DNA of 17,778 nt from Rhizobium sp. Q54 (GTDB lineage Bacteria > Pseudomonadota > Alphaproteobacteria > Rhizobiales > Beijerinckiaceae). The stretch spans positions 1 to 17,778 of the forward strand of contig CAMDKB010000032.1 of the NCBI GenBank assembly GCA_945901195.1, read 5' to 3'. Each line of letters opens with the position of its first letter. The first letter of the stretch is position 1. Positions 1 through 6,546 of the stretch are shown one piece after another. The translations under genes were made by a program, and so were the position numbers. Under the pieces are notes generated by a model that did no database searches, was not told where the DNA came from, and was given only the letters and a program-made list of their open reading frames with translations.

Positions 1-126
1 TCGAACCGCGTCTTCAAATCCTACGACGACATCCTCGACCATTGCTGCGACGCTTGGAACAAACTCGTCGAGCAGCCATGGCGTATCATGTCCATCGGCT
101 TGCGAGATTGGGCCCACCAATGCTGA
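1..126 (+). CDS. IS630 family transposase, C-terminal fragment (cut by window edge)
   Basis: Frame 1 reads in from the window edge for 41 codons to a TGA at 124-126. The peptide begins SNRVFKSYDDILDHCCDAWN and ends with IMSIGLRDWAHQC. I recognise this as the extreme C-terminus of IS630-family (DDE, Tc1/mariner-related) transposases common in Rhizobiales, where the closing RDWAH tract is very conserved. The catalytic DDE residues lie upstream, outside the window, so whether the element is intact cannot be judged. An overlapping frame starting at 42 joins the end of the IS to the downstream binding-protein sequence. That fusion frame is an accident of the insertion and not a natural start. Confidence 0.85.
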   Translation, partial: SNRVFKSYDDILDHCCDAWNKLVEQPWRIMSIGLRDWAHQC

Positions 127-144
127 TCAGCGGGAACTGGTATA
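1..144 (+). mobile_element. Right end of an IS630-family insertion sequence
   Basis: Bases 1-126 encode the C-terminus of an IS630-type transposase, and the element's end must lie just downstream of its stop codon. The sequence ending in CTGGTATA at 137-144 is a plausible terminal inverted repeat followed by a TA dinucleotide, because IS630 elements target and duplicate TA. Past about 144 the sequence reads as a Bug-family solute-binding protein. The exact boundary (about 140-144) is inferred, because the other end of the element lies outside the window and the repeat cannot be paired. Confidence 0.75.
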
Positions 145-602
145 AGAAGATCGACATCTATCACGTGCCGATGAAGAGCGCCGGGGACATCATGAACGAA
201 ACCATCGCCGGGCGAATGGATCTGAGCTATGTCACGACTGGCTTTGCGAGCCCGCAGATCGAGGCTGGCAAGATCAAGGCGCTGGCCGTGCTCGGCGCGA
301 AGCGTTCGGCGCTATTGCCGAATGTTCCCTCGCTGGGCGAACTGGGGCTCGACTTTCCCTACGAGGGGGGCTGGTTCGCGTTGATGGCTCCGCCTGGCAT
401 TCCGGCCCCGGTCGTGAAGACCTTTCACGACGCGGTGCGCACCGTGCTCGCGAGCGAGGACTACAAACAGAAATTCCTCATACCGCAGGCCTATGAGGCC
501 ATCGGCAACACGCTGGAAGAATTCGCGGCCGTGATCAAGCGCGACCGCGAGAAAGCGCAAGACCTCGTAAAGACAGCCAATGCGAAACCCCGGCGGGAAT
601 GA
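143..602 (+). pseudogene. Bug-family (TctC-like) solute-binding protein, 5' part removed by IS630 insertion
   Basis: From about 143 to the TGA at 600-602 the reading frame matches the C-terminal half of Bug/TctC periplasmic binding proteins. These capture carboxylates, usually for tripartite tricarboxylate transporters. Visible family features are YHVPMKSAGDIMNETIAGRMDL (given here only as a landmark around 160-225), a KALAVLGAKRS stretch, the LLPNVPSLGELGL motif near 315-345, a WFALMAPPGIP motif, and the helical C-terminal tail. A full Bug protein is about 320-350 residues with a signal peptide. Here only about 150 family residues remain, and the signal peptide and first lobe are missing. 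The 5' part was presumably separated by the IS, so no secreted protein can be made from this copy. An in-frame ATG at 42 lies inside the transposase region and would give a cytoplasmic hybrid. The 3' end faces hrcA across a gap of 10 bases. Confidence 0.8.
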
Positions 603-612
603 AATTGTCGAT

Positions 613-1698
613 TCATCCCCGCTCCATCATCCGGGACACCACCCGCGCTGTGTAATCCACCAGTGGCACGATGCGGGCGTAATTCAACCTCGTCGGGCCG
701 ATGACGCCGAGAGCGCCGATGATCTTCTGGTTGCCATCGCGGAATGGCGCGACGACGGTGGATGATCCCGACATGGAGAACAGCTTGTTCTCCGAGCCGA
801 TGAAAATGCGCACGCCGTCGCCGGTTTCAGCCCGGTGCAGGATATCGGCGACTTCGGTTTTGGTTTCGAGATCTGCAAAGAGTTTGCGGATGCGTTCGAG
901 ATCCTCCACCGCACGCAGGTCTTCCAGCAGATTGGCCTGGCCGCGTACAATGAGCTGACGGTCATGGCTGTCCGGGCCGCCCCAGCTGGCGAGACCCGCG
1001 TCGATCAGTTTGGTGGTAAGTTCGTCCAGTTCGCGCTTGGCGACTTCCCAGGAACTTTCAATCTCCGCCTTCAGTTCTGCGAGCGAGCGGCCACGCAGGC
1101 GGGCGTTGAGATAATTGGCGGCTTCCACAAGCGCGGATGCAGGAAGATGCGGCGGAATAACGAGGATGCGATTTTCGACCGAGCCGTTTTCCGACACGAG
1201 AATGGCAAGGGCGCGGCCTGCTTCGAGCCGCAAAAATTCGATCTGCTTGAGGCGTGAATTGTCCTTGGAGGCGAGGACGATCGCCGCGCCACGGGTCAGG
1301 CCCGACAGCATTTGGCCGGCTTCACCCAGCACGTTTTCCAGGGTGCGCCCGGTCGAGGCGGCCTTGATTTCGGCTTCGATTTTCGCACGATCCTCCTGAG
1401 AGACATCGCCCACTTCCAGCATCGCATCGACAAAGAAGCGCAGTCCCAGTTCGGTCGGCAGACGGCCCGCGCTGGTGTGCGGCGCATAGACGAGCCCGAG
1501 TTCCTCCAGATCCTGCATGACATTGCGAACCGAGGCCGGGGAAAGCGTCATCGGCAAATGCCGCGAAAGCTGGCGCGAGCCCGTAGGCTCCCCCGTGGTG
1601 AGATAGGAATCGACGATATGACGAAAGATTTCCCGCGCCCGCGCGTTGAGCGAAGCGAGGGAGGCCGGATCAGCCGGGCGTTCGGTGCGGTTGGACAT
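613..1698 (-). CDS. hrcA: Heat-inducible transcription repressor HrcA
   Basis: HrcA represses class I heat-shock genes, mainly groESL, by binding the CIRCE operator, and needs GroEL for activity. The 361-residue protein has the usual family length. It shows an N-terminal winged helix (about residues 15-85, with REIFRHIVDSYL, GEPTGSRQLSR, SPASVRNVMQDLEELGL and PHTSAGRLPTELG), then the central GAF-like and dimerisation regions. It ends with the conserved IGALGVIGPTRLNYARIVPLVDYTA segment shared by HrcA proteins. No Shine-Dalgarno sequence precedes the ATG: the leader at 1699-1740, read on the minus strand, is strongly pyrimidine-rich. The start is still the best choice because it gives the normal N-terminus. 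In alphaproteobacteria hrcA is usually followed by grpE. Here the downstream side holds an IS-truncated binding protein instead. Identification is firm. Confidence 0.96.
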   Translation of the reverse strand: MSNRTERPADPASLASLNARAREIFRHIVDSYLTTGEPTGSRQLSRHLPMTLSPASVRNVMQDLEELGLVYAPHTSAGRLPTELGLRFFVDAMLEVGDVSQEDRAKIEAEIKAASTGRTLENVLGEAGQMLSGLTRGAAIVLASKDNSRLKQIEFLRLEAGRALAILVSENGSVENRILVIPPHLPASALVEAANYLNARLRGRSLAELKAEIESSWEVAKRELDELTTKLIDAGLASWGGPDSHDRQLIVRGQANLLEDLRAVEDLERIRKLFADLETKTEVADILHRAETGDGVRIFIGSENKLFSMSGSSTVVAPFRDGNQKIIGALGVIGPTRLNYARIVPLVDYTARVVSRMMERG

Positions 1699-1744
1699 GG
1701 GGGGAAGATGGGGGAAGTGGAGGGCGATGACAAGTTAGCGCTCA

Positions 1745-1773
1745 AAGATGACGCGTCGGGCGCGTGTCATCTT
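1745..1773. promoter_or_regulatory. Inverted repeat upstream of hrcA
   Basis: Perfect 8-base arms AAGATGAC (1745-1752) and GTCATCTT (1766-1773) flank an inner GCG/CGC pairing with a two-base bulge and a five-base loop. It lies about 47 bases upstream of the hrcA ATG and about 50 bases beyond the stop of the ligase gene, which is transcribed in the same direction. It could be an operator, an untranslated-leader hairpin or an end-of-transcript structure for the ligase gene. No T-run follows on either strand, so an intrinsic terminator is not well supported. Confidence 0.5.
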
Positions 1774-1800
1774 CGAAAATGGTGGTCGCAATTACGGCCA

Positions 1801-1819
1801 GCCCGCCAAGGGGGCAGGC
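1801..1819 (-). terminator. Weak hairpin just after the acyl-CoA ligase stop
   Basis: On the minus strand a 7-pair stem (GCCTGCC with GGCGGGC, one G-U pair) encloses a 5-base loop, 3 bases past the ligase stop codon. The GC-rich stem and its position suit a transcript end, but no run of T follows. This is therefore a possible terminator or 3' stabilising hairpin rather than a confident one. Confidence 0.35.
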
Positions 1820-1822
1820 CCC

Positions 1823-3445
1823 TCACCCCGGCAGCCTGTACCCCTTGAACTGTTCTCGCAATGTCACCTTGTTGATCTTGCCCGTGGCCGTGTGAGGGAT
1901 TTCCTTCACCACCTGCACATCGTCGGGCATCCACCATTTGGCGATCTTGCCCTGCATGAATTCCAGCACGTTTTCGCGGGAAATTTCGCGCCCCTCCTTG
2001 GGCACGACAACCAGCAGGGGACGCTCGTCCCATTTGGGGTGCGCGATTCCGATGACGGCGGCTTCCATCACGTCGGGATGGCCGACGGCGAGGTTTTCCA
2101 GCTCAATGGAGGAAATCCATTCTCCGCCTGACTTGATGACGTCTTTTGAGCGATCGGTGATCTGCATGTAACCATTGGCGTCGATGGTCGCGACGTCGCC
2201 GGTGTCGAAAAAGCCCTGATCGTCGAGGATATTTTCGTCGACACGAAAGTAGGCTTTTGCCACAGCGGGGCCAGCGACCTTCAGGCTGCCAAAGGTTTTG
2301 CCGTCCCATGGCAATTCCTTGCCGCTGTCGTCGGTGATTTTCATCTCCACCGTGAACGGCGTATAGCCCTGCTTGATTTTCAGATCGTAGAGCGCCGCGC
2401 CCTGCAATTGATCTACGCTGGCCTTGAGCGAACCCAGCGAACCCAGCGGGCTCATTTCCGTCATGCCCCAGGCATGCAGCACCTCGATCCCGTAAGTTTT
2501 TTCAAATGCCTCGATCATCGCCCGCGGCGCGGCCGAGCCCCCGATGACCAGGCGTTTGAGATGAGGCAGTTTCTTGCCTTCTTTCTGCATGTACTGGAGC
2601 AGCATCAGCCAGACAGTCGGCACACCCGCCGTGCAGGTGACCTTTTCATCACTGAGCAGTTCATACACGGAAGCGCCATCCAGTTTCGCGCCGGGCATCA
2701 CGAGTTTGGCGCCCATCATCGGCGCTGAAAAGGCGATCGACCATGAATTGGCGTGGAACAGGGGCACGATGGGCAGGATGGTGGTGCGCGAGCCAATCGC
2801 CAGCGCATCGACACCGGAGGCCGCCATGGAATGCAGCACATTGGAGCGGTGCGAATAAAGAACGCCCTTGGGATTGCCTGTCGTGCCGGACGTGTAGCAA
2901 AGCCCGGCTGCGGAATTCTCGTCGAGCGAAAGCCAGCGGAAATCGCCGTCCACGCTGCCGATCCATTCCTCATAGCTGATGGCGTTCTTCAGTTTGGTCG
3001 CGGGCATGTGCGCTTTATCTGTGAGCACGATGTAGCGCTCGACTGTCGGCATCTTATCGGCCAGCGCCTCGCAGAGCGGCACGAAGGTGAGATCGGTCAT
3101 GATCATCCGGTCTTCGGCATGATTGGCGATCCAGGCGATTTGTTCCGGGAAGAGGCGCGGATTTATGGTGTGATAGACTGCGCCTGCGCCGGTGATGCCA
3201 TACCATGCTTCCAGATGCCGCGCGGTATTCCATGCCATGGTCGCGATGCGGTCGCCGGGCTTGATACCGTCCTGCACGAGACGCTGCGCCACTTTCAACG
3301 CGCGCATGTGGACTTCGCGGTAGGTAATCCGCTCGATCGGTCCCTCCACCGAGCGTGTCACGACTTCCTGCGATCCATGCTGGCGCGCCGCCTGATCGAT
3401 AATGCGGTGAATCAACAGCGGCCAATCCTGCATCAAGCCCAGCAT
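1823..3445 (-). CDS. AMP-forming fatty acyl-CoA ligase (AlkK/DmdB-like)
   Basis: This cytoplasmic enzyme of the ANL superfamily activates a carboxylic acid with ATP to an acyl-adenylate and then transfers it to CoA. The 540-residue protein has the P-loop YTSGTTGNPKG at 184-194, the HAWGMTEMSP acyl-adenylate motif near 345, the FDTGD motif, the hinge TDRSKDVIKSGGEW, and the C-terminal catalytic lysine at about residue 523 in TATGKINK. The N-terminus (MLGLMQDWPLLIHRIIDQAA) and the AVYHTINPRLFPEQI tract resemble medium/long-chain ligases and the 3-methylthiopropionyl-CoA ligase DmdB. Substrate cannot be settled from sequence. A strong ribosome site AGGGAGG lies at 3450-3456 on the minus strand, fixing the ATG. 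It follows the membrane protein gene by 92 bases on the same strand and may share its transcript. It likely supplies acyl-CoAs to beta-oxidation. Confidence 0.93.
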   Translation of the reverse strand: MLGLMQDWPLLIHRIIDQAARQHGSQEVVTRSVEGPIERITYREVHMRALKVAQRLVQDGIKPGDRIATMAWNTARHLEAWYGITGAGAVYHTINPRLFPEQIAWIANHAEDRMIMTDLTFVPLCEALADKMPTVERYIVLTDKAHMPATKLKNAISYEEWIGSVDGDFRWLSLDENSAAGLCYTSGTTGNPKGVLYSHRSNVLHSMAASGVDALAIGSRTTILPIVPLFHANSWSIAFSAPMMGAKLVMPGAKLDGASVYELLSDEKVTCTAGVPTVWLMLLQYMQKEGKKLPHLKRLVIGGSAAPRAMIEAFEKTYGIEVLHAWGMTEMSPLGSLGSLKASVDQLQGAALYDLKIKQGYTPFTVEMKITDDSGKELPWDGKTFGSLKVAGPAVAKAYFRVDENILDDQGFFDTGDVATIDANGYMQITDRSKDVIKSGGEWISSIELENLAVGHPDVMEAAVIGIAHPKWDERPLLVVVPKEGREISRENVLEFMQGKIAKWWMPDDVQVVKEIPHTATGKINKVTLREQFKGYRLPG

Positions 3446-3537
3446 GATTTCCTCCCTTGAAAAATCTTGCCGGTGATCTTACGCGAGTGCGCCCACAGCG
3501 CAACGTGACGGGCGGTCCCCAGCGGGCAGGAGGGTGG

Positions 3538-4179
3538 TCAAGCCGATTTCCGGTTCCAGATTTCAAAGACTGCAACCGCGACTGCGCCATAAATCACATG
3601 ACCCGCCCAACTCATGAACGAGAGAGGCGCAAAAGCGGTGAGCAGGAGAAAGGGCTGGTTTGCAAGCGGCGCCATGATGCCAAGCGCATTGAACCAGGTG
3701 AAGGAGCCCCAGCTCAGGGCATCAGCCCACAGGGTATTCTTGTTGATGAAACGTGTCGCCGAGAGCAGAGTGACGAGAACCCAGAAGACGGCGATGAAAG
3801 TGGTCAGCTGTCCCGTGAGGCCCATGTAGGCCACATAGAGTGAAAACAGCAGCCAGACCCCGATATCGAGAATCGCGCCCCAGCTTTTCAGGCCGCGCGA
3901 AACAATCCAGTACGCGATGGGGTAACCGGCGATGCCCACAATCCAGTGCAGCAGCGTCGCCAGCGGCAGCGAAATCATGACGCCGGTGCGGGCCTGTATA
4001 AGTGTGCGCACAAGCTCCGGCGGCTCGAGCGGAAAGCCGGCGACGGGTGGTGTGGCAAAACGCGCCCAGAGCTCCCAGACCACCAGGCCCACAAATCCGC
4101 CCACGAACAGGCGCAAGAATGTCTGCACACCCGGCAAGGGTGGAATGGATATCAGGGATGAATTTGCCGTGTTGTTCAT
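3538..4179 (-). CDS. Integral membrane protein of unknown function
   Basis: I do not recognise a family. The predicted 213-residue protein is very hydrophobic, with likely membrane helices near residues 21-40, 68-93, 102-120, 126-142, and one or two between 160 and 207, and a short basic C-terminus ending NRKSA. Aromatic residues (W, F, Y) cluster at helix ends, and a proline-rich loop (ATPPVAGFPLEPPE) lies between the first two helices. A longer frame opens at 4239, but the ATG at 4179 is preferred because GGGAGG sits at 4185-4190 on the minus strand with a normal spacer. The longer form also lacks such a site and adds a non-hydrophobic tail. It lies upstream of the acyl-CoA ligase and is divergent from the FAH-family gene. 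A role in transport or membrane physiology is only a guess. Confidence 0.8.
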   Translation of the reverse strand: MNNTANSSLISIPPLPGVQTFLRLFVGGFVGLVVWELWARFATPPVAGFPLEPPELVRTLIQARTGVMISLPLATLLHWIVGIAGYPIAYWIVSRGLKSWGAILDIGVWLLFSLYVAYMGLTGQLTTFIAVFWVLVTLLSATRFINKNTLWADALSWGSFTWFNALGIMAPLANQPFLLLTAFAPLSFMSWAGHVIYGAVAVAVFEIWNRKSA

Positions 4180-4385
4180 CTGCGCCTCCCGGGCCGGCAC
4201 GCCATGCACCGATATCAGCTGTACCTTGGGCACTCTCATATACGAGCCGGTGACTTCGGCATCTCACAAACCAGTCAACCCGGCATCAGCGATGCGTGAT
4301 GACTGATCGCGGATGCATCACAGCGCAGTGACTGGTGAATGACTTTGACCGTCGCTGACTTGGTCAGTCGCGTAATTTGTCAGGC

Positions 4386-4417
4386 GCTTGACTTGGCGGG
4401 TGCTTGACTTGGCGGGT
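4386..4417 (+). repeat. Tandem 16-base direct repeat, two units
   Basis: The unit GCTTGACTTGGCGGGT occurs twice head to tail (4386-4401 and 4402-4417) with no mismatch, and a partial third unit GCTTTGGCG follows. Each full unit contains TTGACTTGG, which also appears as CTGACTTGG at 4355-4363. It lies 110-140 bases upstream of the FAH-family start codon. Confidence 0.85.
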
Positions 4418-4515
4418 GCTTTGGCGAAGATCACGCCAGCGGGCGCTGCGAACATCGCTGCACCAAACCCGTGCACCAAGAATCTGTAACCGGACCGGAA
4501 TTCCGGCATCCAATT

Positions 4516-4522
4516 GGGAGGA
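4516..4522 (+). promoter_or_regulatory. Ribosome binding site setting the FAH-family start
   Basis: GGGAGGA is followed by a 4-base spacer and the ATG at 4527. An upstream in-frame ATG at 4404 lies inside the tandem repeat and has no such site, so 4527 is the start. Confidence 0.8.
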
Positions 4523-4526
4523 TAGT

Positions 4527-5450
4527 ATGAAGCTCGCGTTTTTCAACGACTGGCGCCTAGGCGTGGTAAATGGCGATCAGATCGTCGATGTGATGGACGC
4601 GGTCAGCCTCGTTCCCCGTGTCGGTCCGCATGATCTTATCAATGGCGTGATCGAGCGCTGGGATACCTACAAGAGCAAGGTGGAAGCCGCCGCCAAGGGC
4701 AAGGGCGTACCGCTGGCCAGCGTCAAGCTGCTGCCGCCGCTGCCACGCCCCATCAACATCGACTGCATGGCCGTCAATTACATGGAAGACGGCACCCGCA
4801 CGGAACCGGCCCCCATCAATGGCTTTCCGAAATCGGCCAATTCCATCATCGGACCGGGTCAGCAGATGATCATGACCGACATCCCGATGACCGCCTTCGA
4901 GGCTGAAGCGGAAATCGGTATCGTGATCGGCAAGAAGGGCCACAACATTCCCGCCGCCAACTGGCGTGATCATGTGTTCGGCTACATCAACTTCATCGAC
5001 GGTTCGGCCCGTGGCCTGCCACCGGCGGGCGCTGTCTTCTACCAGATGAAGAACCGCGAAACTTTCGCCCCCATCGGACCGTGGATTGTCACCGCCGACG
5101 AAGTGCCCGATCCGCAGATGCTGCAGGTGCGCCTGTGGGTGAACGGCGAGCTGCGCCAGAATTTCAACACCTCCGACATGGCGCACAAGATTCCGCGCTC
5201 CATCGAATGGGTGAGCGCCATGCACACGCTGAACCCCGGCGATATTCTGGCCACCGGCACCAACCACGGCGGGCTCTCCTCGCTGATGGATGGCGACAAG
5301 GTGGAGCTGGAATGCGACCATTGCGGTAGGTTGGCCGTCACCGTGAAGGACGATCTCAAGCGCACATGGCCGAGCGTGACCCGGCTTGCGGGCGGCGACC
5401 GTTCCAAGGCCTCGGTGCAGACCGGGGGCAAACACGCACCGGCGAAATAA
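4527..5450 (+). CDS. Fumarylacetoacetate hydrolase (FAH) family protein
   Basis: The FAH superfamily holds metal-dependent hydrolases, hydratases and decarboxylases acting on 2-oxo acids and diketo acids from aromatic and sugar-acid breakdown. The 307-residue protein carries the metal-binding pair E127 and E129 in FEAEAEIGIVIGK and D158 in GYINFIDGSARG. It also has the GPWIVTADEVPDP and PGDILATGTNHGG blocks typical of COG0179 enzymes. The usual (N)DVSARD motif reads IDGSARG here, so the second aspartate is replaced by glycine. This departs from standard acylpyruvase-type members and leaves the substrate open. The N-terminal domain starts MKLAFFNDWRLGVVNGDQIV. A Bug-type binding protein gene begins 11 bases downstream, and the ribosome site of that gene overlaps this stop codon. 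The two are therefore very likely co-transcribed, suggesting uptake and catabolism of the same organic acid (inference). Confidence 0.92.
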   Translation: MKLAFFNDWRLGVVNGDQIVDVMDAVSLVPRVGPHDLINGVIERWDTYKSKVEAAAKGKGVPLASVKLLPPLPRPINIDCMAVNYMEDGTRTEPAPINGFPKSANSIIGPGQQMIMTDIPMTAFEAEAEIGIVIGKKGHNIPAANWRDHVFGYINFIDGSARGLPPAGAVFYQMKNRETFAPIGPWIVTADEVPDPQMLQVRLWVNGELRQNFNTSDMAHKIPRSIEWVSAMHTLNPGDILATGTNHGGLSSLMDGDKVELECDHCGRLAVTVKDDLKRTWPSVTRLAGGDRSKASVQTGGKHAPAK

Positions 5451-5461
5451 GGATGCGAGCG

Positions 5462-6520
5462 ATGCGGAAAACAATTCAGCATCGCGGCGTCAATCTTACA
5501 GCGGCTGCGCTTTTATGCGCAGCCGTCTTGCACTGCAGCGCCGCCCGCGCGCAGGACCAGACTGCCGAATTCTATCGCGGCAAGACGATCCGGCTGATTG
5601 TTGGCGCGGCCGCAGGCGCGGCCTATGATTTCATGGCGCGGGTTCTGGCCAGCCATTACGGCCGTTATATTCCCGGCAATCCCAATTTCGTTGTCGAGAA
5701 CATGCCCGGCGCGGGCTCAATCGTGATGCTGAACTATCTCGCCAATCGCGCGGCCAAAGACGGCTCCGCGATAGGCCTGTCGCTTGGCGGCGTCATTCAC
5801 GAACCGCGACTGAATGCGCTGTCGCGCGATGGCAAGAACGTGCAATTCGACGCCTCCAAATTCGGCTGGCTCGGTTCACCCGCGCAGCAGCCGCTGATTT
5901 ATGTGGTCTGGCATCAGACCCCCTTCCAGACATTTGCCGATTTGCAACAACAGGAAGCCACGTTCGCCACCACATCGCGCTCGGGCGACAATTTTGTCAT
6001 CCCGGTCTTCACCAATCAGGCGCTCGGCACCAAACTGAAACTCGTGCAGGGTTATAAAGGCGTGAACGATATTTTTCACGCGATGGAACAGGGCGAAGTA
6101 CAGGGCACGGGCATGATTTTGGCCAGCCTGCTCGCCAAGCAGGACTGGATTCGCGACAAGAAAGCCCGTGTGCTCATGCAGTTCGGCGCAACACGCAACC
6201 GGCTTATTCCTGATGTGCCGACGGCCGTAGAAGTGTTGAAGGACGAGCGCGCCAAACAGATGCTGCGCGTCTATGCGCAGAAATATTCGACGACCTATCC
6301 CTTCATGGTTCCGGCGGGCACCCCGTCCGAGAGATTGCGCGCATTGCAGGAAGCCTTCGATATGGCAATGAAGGACGAGAAACTCATCGCCGATGCACGC
6401 AAGTTCGGTATCGACATTGACCCGGTGCGCGGCGTGGAGATCGAAAAGATCGTCGCAGACGTCGCGGCATTACCAGGCGATGTGGTGGAAGAATTGAGGG
6501 GGCTGATTAATCCGCCTTGA
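5462..6520 (+). CDS. Bug-family (TctC-like) periplasmic solute-binding protein
   Basis: Bug proteins bind carboxylates or other small organic solutes in the periplasm with high affinity, often for a TctAB membrane complex. The 352-residue precursor has a signal peptide (basic start MRKTIQHR, hydrophobic core LTAAALLCAAVL, likely cleavage after ARA at residue 30). The first conserved block follows (FYRGKTIRLIVGAAAGAAYDFMARV), then the PGNPNFVVENMPGAGSIVMLNYL block near residues 63-87, RLIPDVPTAVEVL, and PFMVPAGTPSERL before the C-terminal helices. Start choice: AAGGA at 5449-5453 is 8 bases before the ATG at 5462. The in-frame ATG at 5453 has no room for a ribosome site. No tctA or tctB gene is nearby, so it is an orphan receptor in this window. 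It is paired with the FAH-family gene. Ligand unknown. Confidence 0.93.
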   Translation: MRKTIQHRGVNLTAAALLCAAVLHCSAARAQDQTAEFYRGKTIRLIVGAAAGAAYDFMARVLASHYGRYIPGNPNFVVENMPGAGSIVMLNYLANRAAKDGSAIGLSLGGVIHEPRLNALSRDGKNVQFDASKFGWLGSPAQQPLIYVVWHQTPFQTFADLQQQEATFATTSRSGDNFVIPVFTNQALGTKLKLVQGYKGVNDIFHAMEQGEVQGTGMILASLLAKQDWIRDKKARVLMQFGATRNRLIPDVPTAVEVLKDERAKQMLRVYAQKYSTTYPFMVPAGTPSERLRALQEAFDMAMKDEKLIADARKFGIDIDPVRGVEIEKIVADVAALPGDVVEELRGLINPP

Positions 6521-6546
6521 GGAAATTAAAATAAGGAGTCGTCCCG

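Larger units (their letters stand above)
4180..4526. promoter_or_regulatory. Divergent intergenic region with TGACT repeat cluster
   Basis: This 347-base stretch separates the minus-strand membrane protein from the plus-strand FAH gene and must hold both promoters. I see no convincing gene in it. Six copies of TGACT lie on the plus strand at 4300, 4329, 4340, 4356, 4389 and 4405, with one inverted copy (AGTCA) at 4273-4277. Two copies of TTGACT (4388, 4404) would suit a -35 element, but no good -10 follows at 16-18 bases. The 7-base arms CCAGTCA (4271-4277) and TGACTGG (4329-4335) form an inverted pair, as do CTGAC (4355-4359) and GTCAG (4363-4367). Regulation of the flanking genes by a protein binding these sites is an inference. 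Confidence 0.5.

Noticed and set aside
42..602. A 186-residue intact binding protein
   Set aside because: Its first 30 or so codons are out-of-frame transposase and IS-end sequence; no signal peptide is present.
1735..1761. CIRCE operator upstream of hrcA
   Set aside because: TTAGCGCTC resembles the left half, but the sequence 9 bases on (GCGTCGGGC) does not match the inverted half GAGTGCTAA.
4318..4546. Short minus-strand ORFs of 60-63 codons in the divergent intergenic region
   Set aside because: They run through the tandem repeat, have low-complexity translations and no ribosome sites.
4557..5474. A 305-codon open frame on the minus strand
   Set aside because: It is the antisense shadow of the FAH-family gene, with no family motifs and no ribosome site.
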